DNA of 64,000 bases, from contig JADFAD010000001.1 in NCBI GenBank assembly GCA_015665455.1, positions 186,001 through 250,000 on the forward strand, given 5' to 3'. Made by a program: the position numbers and the translations under genes. The stretch is from Oceanospirillaceae bacterium (lineage in GTDB: Bacteria > Pseudomonadota > Gammaproteobacteria > Pseudomonadales > Litoribrevibacteraceae). Each line of letters begins with the position of its first letter. Within the stretch, counting starts at the first letter, position 1. Of this stretch, positions 54,656-61,906 are shown piece by piece. The notes under the pieces were generated by a model. The model was not told where the DNA came from and searched no databases. It saw nothing but the letters and a program-made list of their open reading frames with translations.

Positions 54656-56752
54656 CTATTTGAAGATCATCGGCCCATAGGCAACTAAAACTAAGGTGGT
54701 GCCCATCACACACAAGGGAAGTAATATTCTTTCATTTCGATAATAGAAGTTCTTCCCTTCATCCATAGCAAGTTGTATCTCTTTTTCACCGACGACCTGT
54801 CTCGTAAATACATGGTTAATTGCTACGGGGGGGCTTAAGTAACCTAGCTCAAAAGCAACTAGACAAATCATCCAGAAGTGTACTGGTTCAATGCCTTGTT
54901 GGTAGGCAATAGGCGCTAGACTGATACTGACTAAAACTAAGGCTCCAAATGGGTCCATGAGCATGCCTATTATAACCAAGCAAATCAGTAAGAACCCCAT
55001 CATGGCGTATTGTGATTGTGAGAACAGCGTTAGGGTATTCTCTAGGTGGCTTATGTCCATGGTTCCACCCACCGCATAAGAGCAGGCCATGACCATAAGA
55101 AGCGCGCCTATGTGAGGTGTTGATTCATCGACAGACTGTTTAATTGGGTGGGTAGGGGCTGAATATCGATCATGTTGTGACTGGTAATTAGGATACAAGT
55201 CTTGTTCGAAGGAAGAGCGCTCCCAAAGTATCATTTGGATGATGATGACAGGCAAAAGATAAGAGGCAGAGAATTCATCAAGATGAGCGCCTAAGAGAAA
55301 GTGATAGCCGGATAAACTCAACGCAATGATCAAGACATAGGGAAACAGCTGCTGAAACCCTAACCATTTAGAATACGTTTGATCGGTGTTTTCTGGGGGC
55401 GTTGTTTGTTTTTGTTTTGTTATAAGAGCAAAACAAGCAAACACGAACAAGGTCAAAGCAAAGACTTGGCCGCCCCAATAATAGAGCTCATCCGTCACCA
55501 CCTCTTTATTTAGCATTGCAATGCCGACGATTAGTAAACATGGGCGTAAAACTACACCAGAACTGCCTGTCATAGCCGTTACTGCAAGCGCAAGTTGTCT
55601 ACGTGTTCCAACGTTTCTTAATTCTTGATATACCACCGCGCCCATCGCGATGATAATAATGCCGGATGCACCCGTGTACGCAGTTGGCAGTGCCATAAGC
55701 ACGATAGCCACAATTGCTAAAGCCTCAGGCGGCAATTTCCATGGTTTGAATACGTTAAAAATTCTGGAGCCTAGTTGAGTTTGTTTTAATAGCATACCAA
55801 CCCAAATATACAGCGCGATTTGTAAATATAAGCCTGAAAGTTCAAACATTTGGGTGAACAGAATTGCTAAGCCCGCTGGATGAAATTGTGAAATGAAGAA
55901 ATGGTAGGCGGCCGTTAGGCTCATATATGAATAGATCGGGATGGATAGAAGTGCTTGGCCAATACTCCCTTTGTAACCCGTGGTGGTTGAGCTTGTTAAG
56001 AACTGCCCTATGGATACGATGCTCATAGCTGCCGAGCCAAGTATTAAAATAACGACAACTTCAGGTTGTTCAAGTGGGATGCCTGATGTGTTTTGGGTTA
56101 GAAAGTAACTGATACCGGAGAAGGCTATACAGGCATTTGACACGGCTTGAGCAAGGGTGGACGCTTTACTATCCAGTTTAGTTTGTACTGGTTTAAAGCT
56201 AATGTGACTGCTTCTAATGCATGCGAGTAAAGCAGATGAAAATAACAGAATGACGAGTGACAATCGTTGCTGTTGCAATGCAAATAAACTTAATGAGGAA
56301 AAGGCATGTTCTATTGTTCGGAATGCCACTAACGTTCCTGTAATTTGCGCTTGATAGTCGTGTAATTGTTGGTGTTGTAATTGGCAGCTAGCCATCTGGT
56401 TTTCTAAAGATTTTCTTACGCTTATTTTATCGAAAGGGTCATTGAATAGACCAAAATCGTCTTCTTGGTTCTTATGGTTTCCTGCGAGTTTCATCAGTTG
56501 TTGATCAACATCCATGTTGAGGTCACAATTCGGCACTGAAGGGTCATTTCTAAGTGCAGGGTAATCTTCCCAGATGGCAGAGCCAACGTTCAGGAGTTGG
56601 CTATGAACATGCTCGCCGGTGCCCGCGAGAATGGTAAAGATAAGTAGGGCGAATACGCTGAAGCTTAAAAACCTAGACGCTTTGCTTGATGGCGTTTCCA
56701 GAACTGGTTGTGCTTGGTCGTGTTGCGTTGTTTCTGGCTGAGATACGTTCAT
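54656..56752 (-). CDS. TRAP-type transporter large permease-like protein
   Basis: A 698-residue multi-pass membrane protein. After a first helix (about 28-46) comes a periplasmic domain of about 115 residues with Cys in SVPNCDLNMD and MASCQLQH. Then come about fourteen helices with TRAP DctM-like elements such as AIVAIVLMALPTAYTGASGIIIIAMG, and the late MLMDPFGALVLVSISLAPIAYQQGI and FELGYLSPPVAINHV. No separate small DctQ subunit is present; the extra N-terminal helices may replace it. It forms an operon with the binding protein upstream (11-base gap). The substrate is unknown. Confidence 0.85.
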   Translation of the reverse strand: MNVSQPETTQHDQAQPVLETPSSKASRFLSFSVFALLIFTILAGTGEHVHSQLLNVGSAIWEDYPALRNDPSVPNCDLNMDVDQQLMKLAGNHKNQEDDFGLFNDPFDKISVRKSLENQMASCQLQHQQLHDYQAQITGTLVAFRTIEHAFSSLSLFALQQQRLSLVILLFSSALLACIRSSHISFKPVQTKLDSKASTLAQAVSNACIAFSGISYFLTQNTSGIPLEQPEVVVILILGSAAMSIVSIGQFLTSSTTTGYKGSIGQALLSIPIYSYMSLTAAYHFFISQFHPAGLAILFTQMFELSGLYLQIALYIWVGMLLKQTQLGSRIFNVFKPWKLPPEALAIVAIVLMALPTAYTGASGIIIIAMGAVVYQELRNVGTRRQLALAVTAMTGSSGVVLRPCLLIVGIAMLNKEVVTDELYYWGGQVFALTLFVFACFALITKQKQTTPPENTDQTYSKWLGFQQLFPYVLIIALSLSGYHFLLGAHLDEFSASYLLPVIIIQMILWERSSFEQDLYPNYQSQHDRYSAPTHPIKQSVDESTPHIGALLMVMACSYAVGGTMDISHLENTLTLFSQSQYAMMGFLLICLVIIGMLMDPFGALVLVSISLAPIAYQQGIEPVHFWMICLVAFELGYLSPPVAINHVFTRQVVGEKEIQLAMDEGKNFYYRNERILLPLCVMGTTLVLVAYGPMIFK

Positions 56753-56762
56753 GACATACCCT

Positions 56763-57824
56763 CTACTCTTTGTTATCTGAAGTGCATTCAGCGAGGGTCG
56801 GATCTAATTTACAACGAACTTTTCTAAACAGCGTGAGCGCTTTAGCGTTGTAGATGCCTTGATTTCTTAGTGCTATTCGGTTCTCACGATGAGTGTCATT
56901 CCAAGCAACTTTCACCTCTTTGGGGATGTTGATCCAGTATTTTTTAGGGATTCTCTCTTCGCTGGTCTCGATAACCTCCATGAAGGTACTCATGTATTCT
57001 CGGCTGTAGTTACGTGAATTCTGACCAAACTCGGCCGGAAGTTTGGTCCAGCGCGCAACGATTTGCATTGTGGTTTGATGTAGGGGCCAGTCGATGATGC
57101 CTCCATTGGGTTCTAATCCCTTATATAACTCCATTGGCTCGTAAGCGATGGCTGGTGCGCCAGTGATATCAACTACGTGACTATTAAACTTTTGAAGTGC
57201 ATTCGTTATGGTGGATTTTATAGGCGTCATGCCTGTGGATTTAACGAGGTATTCTGATTCAGGTGCGTTATCGAGCACAGTTATCTTTTTACCAGCAAGT
57301 TTTTCTGGGGAGTTAATGCTCCGATCTATCACAAAGCCGAAGAGTGCACCTGTTGGTGATATAGACACAACTTCATAATCACCTTGACGCATATATTTCG
57401 AGGCTTGTGGTGTTGAGAGGGTCGAGAGTATCAAGTTCAGGTGTTTGTAGGTTGGTATCGCGCCAATGGAATTAATTGTGCCCGTGAAATGATTGTAGTT
57501 ACGTGCTCGGATGCCTGGAAGATTAACCAAATCGCATATTCCTGCATTGAAATCTTCTGCTGCGATTCGATCATTTGTGTAGGACTTAAAACTGAGGTCA
57601 ACTCCCCACTTCATTGCTGCAGTTTTGTATTCGCTCATGATGCCGTGCATAGGCCCATTTTTGCCAATAATATCAAAAACGCACATGGTAACTGGGGTTA
57701 GTGAGCTTTGACTGCTGGTGGTTACAGCGAGACTGAATGTTGATGATAGGGTGATGATTAACCCAATAATAAGTTTAGGTAATGTTATTTGATTGAAGTA
57801 TCCGCTATTTAATTGAACGTCCAT
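56763..57824 (-). CDS. putative TRAP-like solute-binding protein
   Basis: A 353-residue periplasmic binding protein. A signal peptide covers about residues 1-34 (ending SLAVT). MCVFDIIGKNGPMHGIMSEYKTAAMKWG begins the first lobe. GAIPTYKHLNLIL and GKKITVLDNAPESEYLVKSTGMTPI are in the lobe interface pattern of a DctP-like family common in marine gammaproteobacteria. ITGAPAIAYEPMELYKGL comes next. Its gene precedes the TRAP-like permease, so it should deliver the ligand. The start overlaps divergently by two bases with an open frame on the other strand that is not coding there. The function is inferred from the partner gene. Confidence 0.82.
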   Translation of the reverse strand: MDVQLNSGYFNQITLPKLIIGLIITLSSTFSLAVTTSSQSSLTPVTMCVFDIIGKNGPMHGIMSEYKTAAMKWGVDLSFKSYTNDRIAAEDFNAGICDLVNLPGIRARNYNHFTGTINSIGAIPTYKHLNLILSTLSTPQASKYMRQGDYEVVSISPTGALFGFVIDRSINSPEKLAGKKITVLDNAPESEYLVKSTGMTPIKSTITNALQKFNSHVVDITGAPAIAYEPMELYKGLEPNGGIIDWPLHQTTMQIVARWTKLPAEFGQNSRNYSREYMSTFMEVIETSEERIPKKYWINIPKEVKVAWNDTHRENRIALRNQGIYNAKALTLFRKVRCKLDPTLAECTSDNKE

Positions 57825-57987
57825 GATGAACTGCCTTTTTCTTATTTTTTTTGATTTTTATCTCTTCAAAAATCATAGCAATCTCAAAAATGGCTTTGCT
57901 CATCCTAAAGTAGGGTTAGCAAACTTTTTTCGCTTATGTGTTACTCGTCTTGTAGAATCTCAGGTTTTCAAGTTAGAGGTTATTATT

Positions 57988-58461
57988 GTGCTGAACTTTT
58001 TAGTCATCGTTATTCTTGTTGCCCTGGTTGTCTTTTTTACAAAACGATTTTCGGACGGTAAAAAGGAAGCATTAAACAATGTTGAAACTGGTGTGGCGTT
58101 TCTTGAAAAGAACAAGTCTGTTGATGGTGTTAAAACAACGGAGTCAGGCCTTCAATATCAAGTGATTTCAGAAGGCTCAGGTGATAAGGCGCCAGTAGCC
58201 AGTGATAAAGTAACCGTGCATTACCATGGCACTCTCATGGACGGAACTGTATTTGACAGTTCGGTTGAGCGAGGGCAGACCATTGATTTCTTTTTAACTC
58301 AAGTGATACCGGGTTGGACGGAAGGTCTACAGTTGATGGTCGTGGGAGAGAAGACGCGTTTATTTATACCGAGCCATTTGGGTTATGGAAACCGTAAGGT
58401 GGGTACAATACCTGGGGGTTCAGTGCTCATTTTTGAGGTGGAGTTACTTCAAATTAATTAA
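57988..58461 (+). CDS. membrane-anchored FKBP-type peptidyl-prolyl isomerase
   Basis: A 157-residue isomerase with one N-terminal membrane helix (residues 2-20, LNFLVIVILVALVVFFTK), a short linker and an FKBP domain from about residue 50. VTVHYHGTLMDGTVFDSSVERG, FFLTQVIPGWTEGLQLM and the IFEVELLQI end are canonical. The start is a GTG with AGAGG eight bases upstream; an ATG 165 bases earlier would give a long tail unlike the family. The linker EALNNVETGVAFLEKNKS places it in the short FkpB/FKBP group found in marine bacteria. It precedes the pilin operon but is separated by about 400 bases. Confidence 0.9.
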   Translation: MLNFLVIVILVALVVFFTKRFSDGKKEALNNVETGVAFLEKNKSVDGVKTTESGLQYQVISEGSGDKAPVASDKVTVHYHGTLMDGTVFDSSVERGQTIDFFLTQVIPGWTEGLQLMVVGEKTRLFIPSHLGYGNRKVGTIPGGSVLIFEVELLQIN

Positions 58462-58870
58462 ATTGTGATTTTGTACAAGCAGCATTTATTAGATTAAATA
58501 TAAGTGTTGCTCATCCCTTCTTTGTTTTTCTAATTTCAGTATTGATTAAGTAATAATGATTAATACTAAGCTTCTTATTTATTCTCTAGATACTCGAAAA
58601 CCTTTCTTTTTATATTGTTTAAAAAATCGACTTTATGTGTTCGTTATTTGAAATTATGAATGGCTTTTGTGGCCTGCTATATGCAGGTTGTTTTGTTGTA
58701 AGTTATTGATATTTTTGTTTTTTATGGGTTTTTTTATATGCTTTGATACCATTTATCTTGCTATTTTATCCAGATGTCGGTTGTTTGAAAAATAGACGGT
58801 TTTACGGGGTTGAATTTGTGTTGTTTCAACTAAGATAAATGTAAGTGTGGTTATTAAGAGTTGCTCGGTC
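58462..58870 (+). other. AT-rich intergenic region before the minor pilin operon
   Basis: About 400 bases without a gene. It holds T-runs and a candidate sigma-54 promoter at 58670-58685. I found no clear terminator for the FKBP gene and no open frame with coding character. A start at a GTG (58847) for the first pilin is possible. Confidence 0.4.
58670..58685 (+). promoter_or_regulatory. candidate sigma-54 promoter for the minor pilin operon
   Basis: TGGCCTGCTATATGCA fits the -24/-12 pattern (TGGC and TGCA with correct spacing). It overlaps a CCTGC/GCAGG dyad. Pilin genes are often sigma-54 dependent, but the site lies 186 bases upstream of the first start codon, so the leader would be long. 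Confidence 0.3.
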
Positions 58871-59296
58871 ATGGCTATTAGTGAGAGACGTTCTTTTGAA
58901 AAGGGCATTATATTTATTAGTGGATTCAGTTTAATAGAATTAATGATTGTGGTCGCAATTGTTGGGGTCCTAGGGTTTATTGTTGTTCCTAGCTATGCAG
59001 AGTTTGTAAAAGACGGGAAAAGATCTGCGGCTCAAAGTTATATGTTAGAGCTGTCTTCAAGACAATCCAATTACTTACAGGACAACCGTAATTACACTGA
59101 TGTAGTTAGTGATTTAAATGTTTTAGCTTCTGATGATGTAACTGATAACTACACCATATCTATTGTAAAAGGGGCTGATGGTGATGCGCCTATATTTACT
59201 ATTACAGCAGCACCGACTTCGACAGGATCAATGTCTTCGGATGGAAATTTAACTATTAATCATTTAGGAGTAAAAACTCCTTCAGATAAGTGGTGA
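58871..59296 (+). CDS. pilE: type IV pilin-like protein (PilE family)
   Basis: A 141-residue minor pilin. The prepilin leader ends in ISG and the mature protein begins FSLIELMIVVAIVGVLGFI, with Glu at +5 and Gly at -1 for PilD cleavage and N-methylation. PSYAEFVKDGKRSAAQSYMLELSSRQSNYLQDNRNYT matches PilE-type minor pilins. The 18-residue leader is long; the ATG at 58871 is the likely start, though a GTG at 58847 is in frame. It ends in TGA, with the next gene four bases on. First gene of a six-gene operon. Confidence 0.88.
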   Translation: MAISERRSFEKGIIFISGFSLIELMIVVAIVGVLGFIVVPSYAEFVKDGKRSAAQSYMLELSSRQSNYLQDNRNYTDVVSDLNVLASDDVTDNYTISIVKGADGDAPIFTITAAPTSTGSMSSDGNLTINHLGVKTPSDKW

Positions 59297-59300
59297 GAAA

Positions 59301-59837
59301 ATGCTTACCTGCAGGAAGAGAAGAGAAAAAAGAACCTTGTCTAATAAGGGGTTCACTCTTATGGAGTTACTGCTTGTAATGGGGTTGACTGGGGTGCTTT
59401 TCGGCGTTACATGGAGTGCGTTGAAGAACTACATTCCTAATGAAGATGTTAGGCAAGCAGCACTTCAGCTTCAATCAGGGTTACTAATGGCTAGAAGTGA
59501 AGCCGTTAAGACTTCTAACAATGTTTACTTAACTGCTTCAGTAGATGGTTATAGTTCTGGTTGGGCCATTTCTACTAACCAATTAAGAACTTATGAGCAA
59601 TGTGTTAATTCTGGGAATTCAGATTGTGTATACGTATTCCAGAATGATCGATCCATACTATTCTCAGGTGAACTTGCTCAAGTGGCATATGATAGGCAAG
59701 GTCGATTACCTCTAGGTGTAACCTTGGAGGTTGATATATGCGATTCAAAAGAGAGCAGTTATGTAACTAAAAGAGTTGTAGCTGTGTCTTCAAATGGTTT
59801 CCCAAAAATTGAACTGGACGGGGACTGTGAACCATGA
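59301..59837 (+). CDS. fimT: GspH/FimT-family minor pilin
   Basis: A 178-residue pseudopilin-like protein. Leader of 17 residues ending SNKG, then FTLMELLLVMGLTGVLFGV with Glu at +5. LQLQSGLLMARSEAVKTSNNVYLTA is the hallmark of the GspH/FimT/FimU family, and the C-terminal beta domain has three Cys (ECVNSGNSDC pattern and DICDSK). It primes pilus assembly together with PilV, PilW, PilX and PilE. It overlaps the pilV start by four bases. FimU is an equally fitting name. Confidence 0.87.
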   Translation: MLTCRKRREKRTLSNKGFTLMELLLVMGLTGVLFGVTWSALKNYIPNEDVRQAALQLQSGLLMARSEAVKTSNNVYLTASVDGYSSGWAISTNQLRTYEQCVNSGNSDCVYVFQNDRSILFSGELAQVAYDRQGRLPLGVTLEVDICDSKESSYVTKRVVAVSSNGFPKIELDGDCEP

Positions 59838-60427
59838 TTTTTGATGACTTTACCATCCAAAGTAAAAAGCCTTCTTTAAACGGGGCCCGTTTAGTGAAAG
59901 GCTTTAGTCTTCTAGAAAGTCTTGTTGCGTTAGTTATCTTTGCAGTTGCGATGCTTGGTTATATAGGGATGCAAACACGAGGTGTGCAATTAAATATAGA
60001 GTCTGATCAGCGTGAACAAGCGATTAGAATGGTTGAATTTCTTGTTAATGCAATCAGTACCAATAGGGACGCTCGAGGGTGTTATCAGACGATCTTAGGA
60101 GAACATACAACCCAATATGCAGGAACAGGGAATAGTGAGGATTTCACTTGTGTTGGTGCTGGTGTTATTGAGACTCAAAGCCAAGCCAATGAAGATATGG
60201 ATTTATGGGATGAGCTGTTAAAAGGTGATAACCAAGGAGGTGGAATGATTAATGCCCGTGGCTGTGTTGAAACTAATGCAGTTAGTGGTGATATGACTGT
60301 GACTGTAGTTTGGCAAGGATTAGTGGCTACAGAGGCGTCGGATAATGTGTGCGCTATAAGTCTATACACTGGGGATGTTCGAAGAGTCCTAAGTTACACA
60401 ATAAGCTTTGCAGACCTAGGGGCTTAA
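59834..60427 (+). CDS. pilV: type IV pilus modification protein PilV
   Basis: A 197-residue minor pilin. The leader (about 23 residues) ends VKG, then FSLLESLVALVIFAVAMLGYIGMQTRG, the PilV signature. IESDQREQAIRMVEFLVNAISTNRDAR is the usual helix extension. Four Cys in the C-terminal half likely form disulfides. ATGA overlap with the upstream gene shows coupling, and pilW follows three bases later. Confidence 0.9.
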   Translation: MIFDDFTIQSKKPSLNGARLVKGFSLLESLVALVIFAVAMLGYIGMQTRGVQLNIESDQREQAIRMVEFLVNAISTNRDARGCYQTILGEHTTQYAGTGNSEDFTCVGAGVIETQSQANEDMDLWDELLKGDNQGGGMINARGCVETNAVSGDMTVTVVWQGLVATEASDNVCAISLYTGDVRRVLSYTISFADLGA

Positions 60428-60430
60428 ACA

Positions 60431-61411
60431 ATGAAACAACTTACTGTTCAGAGCGGTATTACACTTATTGAGGTTTTAATCGGTTCATTGCTCGGGTTCA
60501 TTCTAAGTCTTGCAATTATGAGCTCGGTAATAAACTCCAATATTGTAAATCGTGAAAGTATGAAGTCTCTTGAAATCTCTGAGAACGGTCGCTTTTTAAA
60601 TGATATTTTGAAGCATGATATTTCTAATTCTGGTTTTTATGATTCACTCGGAGATTTGCCTTCTGGAGGCGCTTCAGTGGATCCTTGTAATGTAGGGCTG
60701 TTCAATAACAGTGTGGAATACCCTGTTCAAGGGTTTAATGATACAAACACTGGGGAAATGGCTGCGCTTTCAAGCTGTGCCTTACAATTGGAAAGCGATA
60801 CTGATGTTTTAGTTTTAAGAAGAGCGAGTTCTGTTATTGAAGTCCCTGCATCATTACCGGACGAATATCACTTTCAAGCTGATTATGAAAATTATATTGT
60901 TCAAAGAACGGTAGACCCATCTCTTTTCCCATACGCAAATAAACAGGGTGCAGAGGATATACGACAGTATTTAGTTCATATTTATTATGTGAGCCCATGC
61001 CCAGAAATTGATTGTAGTTCCAGTTCTGCTACGGATGTACCCACGCTAAAAAGACTTGAGCTGGACTCGGGGCAATTTCAGCAAATCGTTATTGCTGAGG
61101 GTGTTGAACAGTTTCAAGTAGAGTATGGAATAGATCGCTCTGGTAATGGTGTCCCTAATGAAAGCCTTTTGGGGGCTAATGATTCATACATCGATGACCC
61201 TAATGATACAGAGATGCAAAATATAGTCTCCATTAGATACTTCACTATAATCCGATCCAATGTTGAATCTGATGGTTATACAGATGCGGGCAGCTATGAC
61301 TTAGGTGAGTTTGGAATAGTCACGGGTAATTCTTTAGGCGAAATATACAAAAGAAGGCTATTTATGAACCTAGCTCGAGTTGTAAATATAGCAAGTAAAC
61401 GGGAGGGGTAA
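60431..61411 (+). CDS. pilW: type IV pilus assembly protein PilW
   Basis: A 326-residue minor pilin. A short leader (MKQLTVQSG) is followed by ITLIEVLIGSLLGFILSLAIMS, with Glu at +5. ISENGRFLNDILKHDISNSGFYDS is the typical PilW helix end. The large C-terminal beta domain holds a run of Cys (PCNV, SSCAL, SPCPEIDC). PilW joins the tip complex with PilX and PilY1. Good length for the family; pilX follows two bases on. Confidence 0.9.
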   Translation: MKQLTVQSGITLIEVLIGSLLGFILSLAIMSSVINSNIVNRESMKSLEISENGRFLNDILKHDISNSGFYDSLGDLPSGGASVDPCNVGLFNNSVEYPVQGFNDTNTGEMAALSSCALQLESDTDVLVLRRASSVIEVPASLPDEYHFQADYENYIVQRTVDPSLFPYANKQGAEDIRQYLVHIYYVSPCPEIDCSSSSATDVPTLKRLELDSGQFQQIVIAEGVEQFQVEYGIDRSGNGVPNESLLGANDSYIDDPNDTEMQNIVSIRYFTIIRSNVESDGYTDAGSYDLGEFGIVTGNSLGEIYKRRLFMNLARVVNIASKREG

Positions 61412-61413
61412 CT

Positions 61414-61881
61414 ATGTATTGTAATAGGTGTAAGCAAAAAGGGGCTGTTCTACTTTTATCCCTAGTTATGTCTCTAGTTTTAGCCGTTGCAGCAGTCAGT
61501 TCTGTAAACATTGGACATATAAACCAGAACATTATTCGTAATCAAACTGAGATATTGAGAGCAGAGCAAGCTGGTTTAGATGTGATTGAAGTATTACTAG
61601 GTGGTACGGCTGAGTTTGAAGCTGCTGCGGGGAATCAGTTTCTAGGGGTTACGCATACTATAAATGATGACACTTTCGATCGTGAAGGGTTTGAAGTCGC
61701 AGTGGTTAATGTTCGTTGTACATACGCTCACCCAATAGCAGGTTATTCATTAACCACGACAACGACTCCAGAAACCAATTACTTTGAATTTGATATTGTT
61801 GTTGCAGATCAATTGACAGGAGCATCAATTTCAATGACCCAAGGTGTTAAGTTTAATTATCCTGCGGGATTATGCCCTTAG
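61414..61881 (+). CDS. pilX: minor pilin PilX
   Basis: A 155-residue minor pilin. The start KQKGAVLLLSLVMSLVLAVAAVSS shows the prepilin-like cleavage after Gly10 and a hydrophobic helix. It has no Glu at +5, which is normal for PilX/GspK-like tip pilins. NQTEILRAEQAGLDVIE is the usual continuation. GGAGGGG lies just before the ATG. Two Cys in the C-terminal part may form a disulfide. Confidence 0.85.
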   Translation: MYCNRCKQKGAVLLLSLVMSLVLAVAAVSSVNIGHINQNIIRNQTEILRAEQAGLDVIEVLLGGTAEFEAAAGNQFLGVTHTINDDTFDREGFEVAVVNVRCTYAHPIAGYSLTTTTTPETNYFEFDIVVADQLTGASISMTQGVKFNYPAGLCP

Positions 61882-61906
61882 TATATTTTATTCTTTGGTG
61901 ACTACT

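Noticed and set aside
57823..57987. N-terminal extension of the membrane FKBP from an upstream ATG
   Set aside because: The GTG at 57988 has a good ribosome site and gives a clean membrane anchor; the extension overlaps the divergent binding-protein start and has no family similarity.
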